NCBI GenBank assembly: GCA_927441425.1
Contig: CAKMKG010000007.1
Coordinates: 1 to 64,000 of the forward strand
Length of the DNA stretch: 64,000 bases
Source of the DNA: an uncultured Bacillota bacterium
Lineage (GTDB): Bacteria; Bacillota; Clostridia; Peptostreptococcales; Anaerovoracaceae
Reading direction: 5' to 3'
In this document: one piece after another, positions 1 through 9,861 of the stretch
How the letters are laid out: every line of letters begins with the position of its first letter
Numbering within the stretch: the stretch's first letter is position 1
The notes under the pieces: model-generated
The model's input: only the letters and a program-made list of their open reading frames with translations
Databases searched by the model: none
Told to the model about the DNA's origin: nothing
Position numbers and translations under genes: made by a program

Positions 1-150
1 AGCGTGGTCAGACGTTTCCGGGACCAGGGTTTGTCCTCTGAGGAAATTGTAGAGAAAACCCAGCATCCACTGGAATTTGTGAGTGATGCTCTGAATGAAA
101 AATTTCAGAAAAAGCTTATTTCTGTAAAGTATGCCGATGAAACAAAGTAA
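1..150 (+). CDS. C-terminal fragment of a hypothetical protein (5' end outside window)
   Basis: Frame 1 is open from base 1 to TAA at 148-150 (SVVRRFRDQGLSSEEIVEKTQHPLEFVSDALNEKFQKKLISVKYADETK). Confidence 0.5.
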   Translation, partial: SVVRRFRDQGLSSEEIVEKTQHPLEFVSDALNEKFQKKLISVKYADETK

Positions 151-243
151 GCAATCCAGGTCAAGAAATTATTTCTCCAATCATTTATCCTATCCATAGG
201 AGATAAGAAAACGGTATGTTTTCAATATCAGCCGGAGAATCCA

Positions 244-765
244 ATGAAGGAGGAAGGAAAAATGAGCGAGAAGAAGGATACAAAGGCAGTCTTTGTTCAG
301 ATTGTGGAACGTCCTGCCAGAAAAGTGCTGCTGAAACGCGGTATAAGAGCAGAGGATTATTTCCAGTATTGCGAAGAAGTAGGCTGCGAGATATGGCCGG
401 TGCTGACAAGCGTAAAGGAGGCTCTTTACGAGCCCATAGGAATGTGGCTTCCCAAACATCTGATCATGGAAGGAACCTCTCGGTATGTGCAGGGGGTTGA
501 GCTGCCCCTTGATTACAACAACGTTGTTCCGCAAGGGTATGAGTTGATGGAGTTGCCGCCCTGTATAATGATGATCTTTCAAGGGGAACCCTACGAAGAT
601 ACAGATTTTATGGAAGCCATCGGGGAGATCTGGCAGCATATCGAGAAATTTGACCCCACCATTTACGGCTACCAATGGGATCCGGAGGCCGCTCCGAGAT
701 TTCAATTGACACCCATCGGGCACAGAGGTTATATCGAAGGATTACCGGTGGCCCCAGTCAAGTAA
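244..765 (+). CDS. GyrI-like / AraC effector-binding domain protein
   Basis: 173 aa ORF with GyrI-like pattern (ERPARKVLLKRG...YFQYCEEVGCEIWPVLTS...). Confidence 0.7.
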   Translation: MKEEGKMSEKKDTKAVFVQIVERPARKVLLKRGIRAEDYFQYCEEVGCEIWPVLTSVKEALYEPIGMWLPKHLIMEGTSRYVQGVELPLDYNNVVPQGYELMELPPCIMMIFQGEPYEDTDFMEAIGEIWQHIEKFDPTIYGYQWDPEAAPRFQLTPIGHRGYIEGLPVAPVK

Positions 766-775
766 ATGGAAAAGC

Positions 776-804
776 ATGAGCATAACCGCATCGGTTATGC
801 TCAT
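776..804 (+). promoter_or_regulatory. Perfect 13-bp hairpin upstream of the response regulator RBS
   Basis: ATGAGCATAACCG-cat-CGGTTATGCTCAT, no U-run following. Confidence 0.6.
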
Positions 805-821
805 TTCAGAGAGGTAAAAGG

Positions 822-1511
822 ATGAATATATTAGTAGCAGAAGATGAAACAGATATCAGAAACCTTTTGAAATTAAACCTTGAACAAGAAGGCTATCATG
901 TTTATCCGGCAGCGGATGGTTTGGAAGCGCTTGATATGGCAGAAAACAATAGGCTCGACCTGGCAATCCTTGATGTCATGATGCCAAAGTTGGACGGATT
1001 CAACCTGTTAAGGAGAATCCGTGAACAATACAAATTCCCGATCATTCTATTGACCGCCAGGGGAGACGACATGGATAAAGTTTTGGGACTGGGTCTCGGA
1101 GCGGATGATTATCTGGTCAAACCCTTCAGCATGGCAGAGCTCATGGCAAGAGTGGCGGCTCAATTGAGAAGAAGCAAAGAGTATTATCGGCAGGTACCTT
1201 TGGATGACCATAAGATTTCATTGGGAGATCTGGTACTGGATAAAAAGGGATGCTGTGTTTGCCGCGGTGATTTGACCATCGAGTTGAATGCCAAAGAGTA
1301 TCTGATTTTAAAGTACCTGATGGAAAATCCCAATCGTGTTTTTACAAAGAAGCAGCTGTATCATGCGGTTTGGGATGAAGATCTTTATTACGATGACAAT
1401 ACGATCATGGTACATATCAGTCATATCAGAAACAAGATTGAGAAGGATCCTAGAAATCCTGCACACCTAATCACAATTCGCGGGCTGGGTTATAAATTTC
1501 AGAGTCGGTAA
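822..1511 (+). CDS. OmpR-family response regulator (receiver + winged helix)
   Basis: LAILDVMMPKLDG, LTARGD, LVKPF receiver motifs and C-terminal winged-helix region. Confidence 0.95.
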   Translation: MNILVAEDETDIRNLLKLNLEQEGYHVYPAADGLEALDMAENNRLDLAILDVMMPKLDGFNLLRRIREQYKFPIILLTARGDDMDKVLGLGLGADDYLVKPFSMAELMARVAAQLRRSKEYYRQVPLDDHKISLGDLVLDKKGCCVCRGDLTIELNAKEYLILKYLMENPNRVFTKKQLYHAVWDEDLYYDDNTIMVHISHIRNKIEKDPRNPAHLITIRGLGYKFQSR

Positions 1512-1523
1512 AGGAGGATACAG

Positions 1524-2930
1524 ATGAGAGGAAAAATTGCGAACCGATTCCTGATCAATTATGTTCTGATGCTGTTCATATCAATTCTTATTACCTTTAT
1601 GGTCTTCGCAATAACAGATTTTGCGAACGATATGATTAACAAAAATCTTATGAAAAACAACTATACGGCGGAACAGCTGATGAAGGATGATTATAGAACC
1701 ATAGCCTATGAAGAGGTTTTGGCTCATGGTGGAGGTATCCGGATCATTACCTCGGAGTTGGAAACCGTTATGTCTGAAGGCATAGACACCATCGGCAAGG
1801 AGAAGCTTTCCATGGAGGAGTGGACCGAATTTCTCGCAGGCAGCAAGAAAATAGGGGTGCCGTACAGTTATGATATTGCATACAACGCGGAGGGCGGTTA
1901 CTGGATCATCGTGACATTTCCTACCTCGATACGAATTGATCTTGACATAGCACATAATGAAAGGTACCCCTCAAAGGACATGCAGGCGGTGGCGGGATTT
2001 ATCGTCTCAGTGATCCTATTTTATTTGCTCTCCCTGGCATTGGTCACCGTGATCTATTCCAGAATTACCTCCATCGGCTTTGTGGATCCTTTGAGAAAGC
2101 TGTATCATATTGCCAAACGCCTTGGTGAGGGTGACTACTCCGCAAGGGTGGAGATGAAAACAAACAATGAAATCGCAGAGCTGGGGCAGATCTTTAATAC
2201 CATGGCTGAAAAAATCGAAAAGGAAATCGCGCTGCGGGAATCTTCCGAGGAGAATCGAAAACGACTCATACTGGACATCTCTCATGATTTGAAAAACCCA
2301 TTGGCCGCCATGATGGGCTACGCGGAGCTATGCCTGAAGGATCCGAACCTGCCGGAGGAAAAGCGACAGGAATACAGTAAGGTAATCTATGACAGCTGCA
2401 TCCGCGTCAACGGTCTGATCAACGATCTCTTTGAGTTCTCTAAGCTGGAAAGCAGTGAATATAAAATCGAACCGGTCCCTATCGATTTATGTGAATATCT
2501 CAGGGAGGAAATGTCGACACTGCTTCCACTGCTGGATTCTTCAGGATTTACGTATGTATTCAACATTCCGGAAGAGGAGATCCTTGCTTCCATCGATCCA
2601 AAGGAAATGAGACGCGTCATCCATAATCTCATCATGAATTCGATCCAGCACAATCCGCCGGGAACCACTGTAACGCTGACTCTAGAACAAAATGAGAAAG
2701 AGGTCCTGGCCAGCATTCGGGATGATGGAATCGGAATGACGACAGAGGCTGCAGCGCATATTTTCGAGGCTTTCGTACGCGGTGACAGCACGAGAAACTC
2801 CAAGAGCGGTGGAACCGGATTGGGGCTATCCATCGCTGAGAAGATTATGATGGCACACGGCGGATCCATCGAATTGAAAACCGCCGAAAATGAAGGCTGT
2901 GAATTCATTCTCCACCTTCCAATAGAATAA
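1524..2930 (+). CDS. Membrane sensor histidine kinase with HAMP
   Basis: Two TM segments, HAMP, H-box DISHDLKNPLAAMMGYAEL, N-box and G-box GGTGLGLSIAEKI. Confidence 0.95.
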   Translation: MRGKIANRFLINYVLMLFISILITFMVFAITDFANDMINKNLMKNNYTAEQLMKDDYRTIAYEEVLAHGGGIRIITSELETVMSEGIDTIGKEKLSMEEWTEFLAGSKKIGVPYSYDIAYNAEGGYWIIVTFPTSIRIDLDIAHNERYPSKDMQAVAGFIVSVILFYLLSLALVTVIYSRITSIGFVDPLRKLYHIAKRLGEGDYSARVEMKTNNEIAELGQIFNTMAEKIEKEIALRESSEENRKRLILDISHDLKNPLAAMMGYAELCLKDPNLPEEKRQEYSKVIYDSCIRVNGLINDLFEFSKLESSEYKIEPVPIDLCEYLREEMSTLLPLLDSSGFTYVFNIPEEEILASIDPKEMRRVIHNLIMNSIQHNPPGTTVTLTLEQNEKEVLASIRDDGIGMTTEAAAHIFEAFVRGDSTRNSKSGGTGLGLSIAEKIMMAHGGSIELKTAENEGCEFILHLPIE

Positions 2931-2964
2931 CCAAAAATTTAAGGTTGATTTAAGATTGAAATGA

Positions 2965-3030
2965 GACTCACTTAAGACTGGCCTGCTAAATTGATAGCAG
3001 GACTTAAAAGTGAGTCTGATTTATTTTTTA
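2965..3030 (+). terminator. Intrinsic terminator after the histidine kinase
   Basis: GACTCACTTAAG..CCTGCTA/TAGCAGG..CTTAAAAGTGAGTC followed by a T-rich tract. Confidence 0.75.
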
Positions 3031-3040
3031 GGAGGTTTCT

Positions 3041-3652
3041 ATGGAAACGTTGGAAAGTCATTTTTATAATTGGTTTGGAGTTGTTTTTTTCAGTGTAATC
3101 TATCTTGTGGTACTGCTGTTTATCCCTTTTTACAAAAAGATGGATAAGAAGCCCATTGGAACATATATTGCATTTGTACTGGCATTCGCAATCGAGATGC
3201 ACGGAATTCCATTCAGCATGTACGTAATCTCATGGGTCGTCGGAAACAATTTGCCGGAAGGGGTACTGTGGGGGCATACCTTATTTCCGATCATCGGGTA
3301 CTGGGGGATGTATATCAACATGGCCTGCGCCATCATCGCCCTTTGTCTGGTGCTGAGCGGCTGGCGCCAGATTTATAAAAAATACTGGTCCAAGGAGAGT
3401 GGGGCCGGACAGCTTGTCACGACAGGAATCTATCGCTATATCCGCCATCCGCAATATGCGGGACTGCTTCTCCTCTCTCTGGGAATGCTGATTGAGTGGG
3501 CAACCTTGCCGCTATTAATTCTTTTTCCGATCATTGTAACACTCTATGTCCGCCTTGCGAAAAAAGAGGAACGGGATATGCTTGCAGAATTTGGGGAAGC
3601 GTATGCGGCATACCGTTGCCGGACAAAAATGTTCCTTCCGTTTCTGGTATAA
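3041..3652 (+). CDS. Isoprenylcysteine carboxyl methyltransferase-like membrane protein
   Basis: Multi-TM protein with ICMT-like C-terminus GIYRYIRHPQYAGLLLLSLGM... and EERDMLAEFGEAYAAYR. Confidence 0.8.
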   Translation: METLESHFYNWFGVVFFSVIYLVVLLFIPFYKKMDKKPIGTYIAFVLAFAIEMHGIPFSMYVISWVVGNNLPEGVLWGHTLFPIIGYWGMYINMACAIIALCLVLSGWRQIYKKYWSKESGAGQLVTTGIYRYIRHPQYAGLLLLSLGMLIEWATLPLLILFPIIVTLYVRLAKKEERDMLAEFGEAYAAYRCRTKMFLPFLV

Positions 3653-3722
3653 ATGTGAGGAAAGTCCTGTAAAGCAGGAAAGAGTATTTATAAAGGGGTT
3701 TATAATATTAGGTTAACAGGAA

Positions 3723-3765
3723 TAGGGCTGAGTTCTATCTATACAGAACTCAGCCCTAATTCAAT
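3723..3765. terminator. Bidirectional terminator between convergent genes
   Basis: TAGGGCTGAGTTCT-atctatac-AGAACTCAGCCCTA. Confidence 0.8.
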
Positions 3766-3778
3766 TCATATATTCTTT

Positions 3779-4273
3779 CTATTCGTTGACCTTTTGTTTA
3801 TCCGACTCCCCATCCTTCTCATCAACTAGGTTTTCAAGCTTTGTCACCCTTTTCTTATACACAGCTGCCGTAACGGACAGAGCCACCAGCGTTAGGAAAA
3901 GGGTGAATATCATCGTGAAAAACCCCGATGCCACCGAGACCAAGAAATGATGGTAATTGAAATAGGATACTGCGAAAATGATTATGCCGCAAATAAAGCC
4001 AGTACCCAGGCTAATGATAAAGTTAGTTTTGAGATTCGGTGCAAGCCGTCTGTCCCAGATGCCGTTCTTCAGGCAGGCAGCCAGCAGATAGATTGCAAGA
4101 ACGATCATGATGGTGAATTCCCCCGCAATATTTTGCAAAGCATTTCCTCCGCCAACAATTGTCTGTATTACAATCATCAACAATAGCCCCCAGAAGGCAA
4201 TCCAGACACCGTAATGCTCAATTTCCAGGAGTTTCTGTTCCTGCATTTCATCCAATTTATTTTTTTGTTTCAT
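3779..4273 (-). CDS. Four-TM membrane protein of unknown function, paired with XRE regulator
   Basis: 164 aa, hydrophobic segments, directly downstream of the HTH gene. Confidence 0.65.
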   Translation of the reverse strand: MKQKNKLDEMQEQKLLEIEHYGVWIAFWGLLLMIVIQTIVGGGNALQNIAGEFTIMIVLAIYLLAACLKNGIWDRRLAPNLKTNFIISLGTGFICGIIIFAVSYFNYHHFLVSVASGFFTMIFTLFLTLVALSVTAAVYKKRVTKLENLVDEKDGESDKQKVNE

Positions 4274-4274
4274 C

Positions 4275-4478
4275 TTAACTTTCCTCCTCCCAAAAGAGAT
4301 CGTCCAGGGTTTTTCCCAAGACCTTGCATATCGCCCTGCATAATTTTATCGTCGGATTGTATTCTCCCTGCTCAATGGCATTCATCGTTTGCCGGGAAAT
4401 CCCCACTGCTTCAGCTAGATCCTTTTGGGTCATATCAAGCTGTGCCCGGGCAACTTTAATTTTAATATTTCGCCCCAT
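4275..4478 (-). CDS. Small XRE-family HTH transcriptional regulator
   Basis: 67 aa; RAQLDMTQKDLAEAVGISRQTMNAIEQGEYNPTIKLCRAICKVLGKTLDDLFW. Confidence 0.92.
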   Translation of the reverse strand: MGRNIKIKVARAQLDMTQKDLAEAVGISRQTMNAIEQGEYNPTIKLCRAICKVLGKTLDDLFWEEES

Positions 4479-4692
4479 GCGATCACCTCCTTGCCATCAT
4501 GTTACAATACATAAGACATAATGTCAAGCATATGCGACAAATATTATAAAATAAATTACATGTTGGGGGTGTCAGGTGAATTGGAAAGCAAGATTCCGTA
4601 TGGAAATCAAAAGTACCGGCAAACTATGATTTATTAAGATATTTTGATATAATGGCGTTACGGATTCGAAAACAACAAAGGAGGAACAGATC

Positions 4693-5568
4693 ATGCTGAA
4701 TATCGGCTGCCACCTATCCACGTCAAAGGGCTTCATCCATATGGGGAAAGAGGCTTTAAGCATAGATGCCAATACCTTTCAATTTTTCACAAGAAATCCC
4801 AGAGGCAGCAAGGCAAAGGGAATCGATGAAAACGATGTGAAGGGCTTGCTGAAAATCATGGAAGACAATAATTTTGTGCCATTACTCGGCCATGCGCCTT
4901 ACACGCTGAATCCCTGCTCTGCGGACCAAAGAACGAAAGAGTTCGCATTGGAGGTATTGATCGATGATTTGGTGCGGATGGAACACCTTCCAAACAACTA
5001 TTACAATTTCCATCCCGGCAGCCATGTTGGACAAGGCACTGAAAAAGGAATCGAATTGATCGCCGATGCGCTCAATTTTATTCTGACGAAGAAACAAACC
5101 ACCATCGTGCTGCTGGAAACCATGTCAGGGAAGGGAAGCGAGGTGGGAAGCACTTTTCAGGAGATGAGGCAGATCATAGAAAAGGTTAAGCTTGATGAAA
5201 AAGTAGGCGTTTGCCTTGATACCTGTCATGTGTATGATGGAGGGTATGACATCGTCAATGATTTGGACGGTGTTTTAGCTGAGTTTGACAGGATTATCGG
5301 TCTTGACAGACTGCGGGCCATTCATCTGAACGACAGTAAGAACCCATTCGCGAGCCATAAGGATCGTCATGCAAAGATCGGAGAAGGAAACATAGGCTTG
5401 AAAGCGATCACTGATATGATCAATCATCCCAAGCTTCGCCTGCTACCGTTCTATCTGGAGACACCCAATGAGCTGCCGGGCTATGCACAGGAGATCAAAC
5501 TCCTCAGGAAAGCATATATAGACGACATATCCTTCTCGGTAAAACCACAAAAGATACACCTGTCATGA
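4693..5568 (+). CDS. nfo: Endonuclease IV (AP endonuclease)
   Basis: Motifs [36 protein letters not shown]. Confidence 0.95.
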   Translation: MLNIGCHLSTSKGFIHMGKEALSIDANTFQFFTRNPRGSKAKGIDENDVKGLLKIMEDNNFVPLLGHAPYTLNPCSADQRTKEFALEVLIDDLVRMEHLPNNYYNFHPGSHVGQGTEKGIELIADALNFILTKKQTTIVLLETMSGKGSEVGSTFQEMRQIIEKVKLDEKVGVCLDTCHVYDGGYDIVNDLDGVLAEFDRIIGLDRLRAIHLNDSKNPFASHKDRHAKIGEGNIGLKAITDMINHPKLRLLPFYLETPNELPGYAQEIKLLRKAYIDDISFSVKPQKIHLS

Positions 5569-6255
5569 GGTTCTTTTCCGTTTCATGCTCCTTATGATCT
5601 CCTTTGAATCCTGATCCACACGGTAGGATTCCAGGATTTTCTGCAGGGATTTATTATATGTGAAATCGTCAAGACTGCTGTTTTTTAGGTAAGCCATTGT
5701 TTTTTCTGGGTACTTCACATAACAGACGGAAATTGCCCAAGCGACTCCCATTTTAACATAGTACCCCTCATGCCGGACTTGATCCAGGCTTGAAAGAACC
5801 TGATCAATATAGTTGTCGTTGATGAAATGTGCCAGCATCATAATTACGGCAAACCGAATCTGGAATTCCTTCCCTGACTTGAGATAGGGAAGGATAAAAT
5901 CCCAAACCAGCTGTGGATGCTTCTTTGCGAGCTTCAATCCGGTGCAGAAGCTATCGCATACGCCCCAGTTTGTGATCTTCGGTACAAATTGAGCAGTGTA
6001 TTCGAGTATCTCTTCCGGAGGGGCCTTTGCATATCCGATGACAAGACCCTGCAGCATGACCTCTTCATAGTATTCGCACTGTGCATTGTGCAGGTATTCC
6101 CGCCAATCTTCTTTGGATATTTCCTTAGCAAGCTCTCTGAGATACGGAAGGCGGACGCCCAATATCCGATCCTCTCCCGGGATGAGTCCGCTTTGAAATT
6201 TTTTGTACTCCTCTTCCGCCCGGTCGAAGATTCTTTCTCTTATCGTTTGGTTCAT
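5563..6255 (-). CDS. DNA alkylation repair protein (AlkD-like HEAT repeat)
   Basis: [21 protein letters not shown]..., [27 protein letters not shown]. Confidence 0.85.
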   Translation of the reverse strand: MNQTIRERIFDRAEEEYKKFQSGLIPGEDRILGVRLPYLRELAKEISKEDWREYLHNAQCEYYEEVMLQGLVIGYAKAPPEEILEYTAQFVPKITNWGVCDSFCTGLKLAKKHPQLVWDFILPYLKSGKEFQIRFAVIMMLAHFINDNYIDQVLSSLDQVRHEGYYVKMGVAWAISVCYVKYPEKTMAYLKNSSLDDFTYNKSLQKILESYRVDQDSKEIIRSMKRKRTS

Positions 6256-7298
6256 CGCTTTTCTCCAGACCTGTTTTTCTCAGTCATCTTAGAATATTTC
6301 TTCAGGTATTCCCTGCGCATCAAGACACATTCCAAAGGCTTGATATACTTTGGACAGCCGAATGCGGAAGCTGCGAAATAGGCTTTGCAGTTTTTTCTGA
6401 GGATCATACTGGCCGCTTCCGCATCCATTTCATTCTTTCCCCAGCATACCGCACCGATATCCCTCACCATCACTGCAGAGACGGGTTTCAGTGCCGGGAA
6501 GATCAATCCCGTATCATTTTCCACCGTCTTTATTTTCGTGCCGACGATTTGAGCGAAATCATCGAGGAGCGGTCTTAAATCCGAGCTGAGTCTTGAGAAC
6601 CTCTTCACATCAAAATCGGTATTGATCAGGATATGCCCCTGTTGTCCCGAAGCCGTCCATGCTGTCTGTAGAGCTTTCGCTTCAGCGGTCAGAGGCTGGA
6701 GCGCATCGGACTGCTCTGTTTGGATCTTCCCACCGTTTTTGTTGATGTACTCTCCACAGGCTGTCTCCAGTTGATGGGCGGCTTTGAAGGTCTCCTCATA
6801 GCTTCTCCCAAAGCAAAGTGTACCATGATGTTTCAAAATCACTGCTTGCCCTGCGGAAAACTTCAATGCTTCCGTGACATTTCTGACCAATGCTTTTGTG
6901 CCCGGGAGTGCATATTTTGCACACATGACGACCTTTCCAAGCTCTGAAAAATCAGAGGAGGGCTCAAAGAAATCCAGACCTGTTGCGGATAGCGCAGAGG
7001 CATTTTCTTGATGGGTATGGATCACAAAATTTATCTCGGGGCAGAGCTGATAGACCGCTCTATGGATTCCTTTTTCCGAGGAGGGCGTTATGCTACCCTC
7101 ATAGCTTAGATCCTTTATCTTAATTTCAACGATATCCTCTGCAGTCAGCGTCTGGTAGTCTCTTCCGCTGGGCGTAATGGCGAAGGTTTCCGCATTGATG
7201 CGGCAGCTTACATTACCCCAGGTACGGGCAATCAAGCCTGCGCGGGCGAGCTCGAGGCCTGCCGTTACCACCAAATTTTTTGCTTCATTCCGTTCCAT
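6252..7298 (-). CDS. Class II aldolase/adducin family protein with C-terminal degenerate aldolase-like region
   Basis: TWGNVSCRI, ITPSGRDY, HTHQENASALSATG, VILKHHGTLCFGRSYEETFKAAHQLE; start set at MERNEAKN. Confidence 0.88.
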   Translation of the reverse strand: MERNEAKNLVVTAGLELARAGLIARTWGNVSCRINAETFAITPSGRDYQTLTAEDIVEIKIKDLSYEGSITPSSEKGIHRAVYQLCPEINFVIHTHQENASALSATGLDFFEPSSDFSELGKVVMCAKYALPGTKALVRNVTEALKFSAGQAVILKHHGTLCFGRSYEETFKAAHQLETACGEYINKNGGKIQTEQSDALQPLTAEAKALQTAWTASGQQGHILINTDFDVKRFSRLSSDLRPLLDDFAQIVGTKIKTVENDTGLIFPALKPVSAVMVRDIGAVCWGKNEMDAEAASMILRKNCKAYFAASAFGCPKYIKPLECVLMRREYLKKYSKMTEKNRSGEKR

Positions 7299-7325
7299 AT
7301 AGTCTCCTTTAAAGGTAATAGTCAT

Positions 7326-7394
7326 TGAATCATGTTTACAGAGCCATACTACATGATAGAATGATTCATGTTTACAGAGCCATACTACATGATA
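7326..7394 (+). repeat. Tandem 33-bp direct repeat (period 36) carrying duplicated promoter elements
   Basis: Two copies of tgaWtcatgtttacagagccatactacatgata at 7326-7358 and 7362-7394. Confidence 0.9.
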
Positions 7395-7398
7395 TAAT
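7371..7398 (+). promoter_or_regulatory. Sigma-A type promoter for the asparaginase operon
   Basis: TTTACA (7371-7376) - 16 bp - TATAAT (7393-7398); second copy TTTACA-16-TAGAAT at 7335-7362. Confidence 0.7.
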
Positions 7399-7463
7399 AC
7401 CCATAATAGCATAATAATAAAACGAAGTGAAGATGAAAACAAATTGAAACAGTGGAGGGTCCC

Positions 7464-8495
7464 ATGAGAAAGAAGGTTTGCCTGATCCATACCGGCGGCA
7501 CCATTGGTATGGCAAGAACAGAATATGGATATGCACCGAAAAAGGGTTTTCTGCAATCCATTCTTTCCGGTATTTACGAGCTGGATTCGGAAGAAATTCC
7601 TGCATTTGATCTCATTGAATATGATCCTCTGCTGGACTCCTCCAATATCTCCGTCAAGGAATGGGTCAAAATCGCCCAGGATATCAAGGGAAAATATGAT
7701 CACTATGACGGATTCGTGATTCTTCACGGGACGGATACCATGGCCTATACTGCCTCTGCACTGTCTTTCATGCTGGAGGGGCTCTCCAAGCCCGTGATCC
7801 TGACCGGCTCCCAAATTCCATTGTGCGAAATCAGAAACGATGCCAGAGATAATCTGATCACCTCCCTGATGATGGCTGGGAATTATCATGTCCCCGAGGT
7901 CTGCCTCTTTTTCGGCAATGAGCTATACAGAGGAAACCGCGCGACAAAGGTGAGTTCTGATGAATTGATCGCCTTTGATTCACCCAATTATCCGTCACTG
8001 GCAGAAGCGGGTGTAAGGATTACCATCAAGGAACGTGTGATCCGGAAAGCAGGATTGGAATTAAAACTGTCTGAATTTGTTCCGCAGCAGATTGCCGTAT
8101 TAAAGATATTTCCCGGGATCCAGTTTGAAATCTTTGAGAACATCCTTACCTCCAATTTGAAAGGAATTGTTTTTGAAGCATTCGGAGCCGGCAACATCCC
8201 GGAGAATCAAGGTGCCTTGAATAGAACGCTGGAAAAGGCGGAGGAGAATGGCACCGTTATTGTCGTATGCACACAGTGCCTGCGAGGCTCTGCTATGATC
8301 GGGGAATATGAAACAAGCCTCAGCTTTGCCAAGGCGGGTGCTGTCAGCGGTTACGATATGACGGTGGAGGCCGCTGTTACAAAGCTTTATTATCTGCTGA
8401 GCATGAATTACGATCTGGATATGGTCAAGAAGCTTATGGGAACGAACCTGAGGGGGGAACTGTCTGTATTCAAGACCACCCAGGGGAATCAATAA
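7464..8495 (+). CDS. ansA: L-asparaginase (type I-like)
   Basis: MRKKVCLIHTGGTIGMA..., VILHGTDTMAYTASALSFML, RNDARDNL. Confidence 0.92.
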   Translation: MRKKVCLIHTGGTIGMARTEYGYAPKKGFLQSILSGIYELDSEEIPAFDLIEYDPLLDSSNISVKEWVKIAQDIKGKYDHYDGFVILHGTDTMAYTASALSFMLEGLSKPVILTGSQIPLCEIRNDARDNLITSLMMAGNYHVPEVCLFFGNELYRGNRATKVSSDELIAFDSPNYPSLAEAGVRITIKERVIRKAGLELKLSEFVPQQIAVLKIFPGIQFEIFENILTSNLKGIVFEAFGAGNIPENQGALNRTLEKAEENGTVIVVCTQCLRGSAMIGEYETSLSFAKAGAVSGYDMTVEAAVTKLYYLLSMNYDLDMVKKLMGTNLRGELSVFKTTQGNQ

Positions 8496-8507
8496 AAGGG
8501 GGAAAAC

Positions 8508-9200
8508 ATGAAAACAATAGGATTAATCGGAGGAATGAGCTGGGAGAGTACGATTACATACTATCAGATCATCAATGAAACGATCAAAGAACAGCTTGGA
8601 GGCTTCCACTCTGCGAAATGTATGCTCTATAGCGTGGACTTTCATGAGATCGAAGAATGCTTGACGGCAGGCAATTGGGACAGAGGCGCTGATATTTTGA
8701 CGGATGCGGCCCTTCGTCTGGAAAAAGGGGGTGCAGATTTTATCTTGATCTGTACCAATACACTGCACAAGGTTGCTGATAAAATTCAAGAAACAATATC
8801 AATCCCGATTCTGCATATTGCCGAAGTCACTGCCGGTGAATTGATCGAAAAGAAGATTGACAGAGTCGCATTGCTGGGTACAAAGTATACGATGGAGCAG
8901 GATTTTTACAAGGATCGGCTGATCAAAAACGGCATATCAGTGATGATTCCGGAGGAACAGGATCGGGAGCGAATCAATCGGATCATTTTTCAGGAACTAT
9001 GCTTAGGCATCCTATCCGACGCATCGAAAGAGGAGTATTTAAGAATCATTGACAGCATGATGGAAGAGGGCGCCCAAGGGGTGATTTTGGGCTGTACGGA
9101 AATCGGACTTCTGATCAATCAAAGGGATACGAAGGCACCGCTCTTCGATACGACGATGATTCATGGAAAACGGGCGGCACTCTTTGCAGTCGGCAAGTAA
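8508..9200 (+). CDS. Aspartate/glutamate racemase family protein
   Basis: IGLIGGMSWESTITYYQIINE, ILICTNTLHKVAD, GVILGCTEIGLLI; both catalytic Cys present. Confidence 0.92.
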   Translation: MKTIGLIGGMSWESTITYYQIINETIKEQLGGFHSAKCMLYSVDFHEIEECLTAGNWDRGADILTDAALRLEKGGADFILICTNTLHKVADKIQETISIPILHIAEVTAGELIEKKIDRVALLGTKYTMEQDFYKDRLIKNGISVMIPEEQDRERINRIIFQELCLGILSDASKEEYLRIIDSMMEEGAQGVILGCTEIGLLINQRDTKAPLFDTTMIHGKRAALFAVGK

Positions 9201-9278
9201 AACATGATTTAATTTGATTGCTTAATAAATTAATTAGTGCTATTCTATGCTAGTATACCGGATTGGGAGGTTTGTAAC

Positions 9279-9596
9279 ATGGATTGGAAATTTGTTGTGG
9301 CTTTATTTTTCGCATTAATCGTGGCAGTCTTTGCACTACAAAACGCAGGAGCGGTGGATATCAGCTTTCTGACGATGGAACTTTCCGTATCACAAGCGCT
9401 GGTTATATTGATTTCTGCAGCATTTGGAGCCTTGGTCGTCTTTCTGCTCAGCCTGTTTCGCTGGTTCATCTGCCAGTCTAAAATTAAGACCTCGGCAAAG
9501 ACCATTAACGTGCTGGAGCAGGAAAATAAGCAGTTGAAAATGAAGCTGGAAATGATGACTGCAAATCAAGAGCAGAATCCAGAACCGACAGAGTAA
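9279..9596 (+). CDS. LapA-domain membrane protein
   Basis: FALQNAGAVDISFLTMELSVSQALVILISAAFGALVVFL with C-terminal coiled coil. Confidence 0.8.
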   Translation: MDWKFVVALFFALIVAVFALQNAGAVDISFLTMELSVSQALVILISAAFGALVVFLLSLFRWFICQSKIKTSAKTINVLEQENKQLKMKLEMMTANQEQNPEPTE

Positions 9597-9654
9597 CAAA
9601 TATTTCCTGCTTGACAAACTATTTAGCGGATGTTAACATGTTGACAATTGAATA

Positions 9655-9770
9655 GGTTCTTCAGGGCGGGGTGTGATTCCCCACCGGTGGTAAAGCCCAC
9701 GAGCCGCAAGGCATGATTCGGTGAGATTCCGAGGCCGACAGTATAGTCTGGATGAAAGAAGAAATGAAAA
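9655..9770 (+). ncRNA. FMN riboswitch (RFN element)
   Basis: Conserved core: cagggcggggtgtgattccccaccggtggtaaagcccacgagccgcaaggcatgattcggtgagattccgaggccgacagtatagtctggatgaaagaa. Confidence 0.96.
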
Positions 9771-9796
9771 TACGCGAAACAGTATTGGATGACTTT

Positions 9797-9832
9797 GCTC
9801 TGAAATATATTATATATTTCAGAGCTTTTTAT
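9797..9832 (+). terminator. Riboswitch expression-platform terminator 1
   Basis: GCTCTGAAATATA-tta-TATATTTCAGAGC followed by TTTTT. Confidence 0.85.
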
Positions 9833-9861
9833 TTAGAACCGTAGAGCCGTATACGATTTAC

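Noticed and set aside
7326-7394. Possible mini-CRISPR
   Set aside because: Only two repeats with a ~3-7 bp gap, no spacer-sized interval and no cas genes; explained better as promoter duplication.
7299-7889. N-terminal extension of the 545 aa minus-strand ORF 6252..7889
   Set aside because: It runs antisense through ansA and the duplicated promoter; homology to class II aldolases and a good start begin at 7298.
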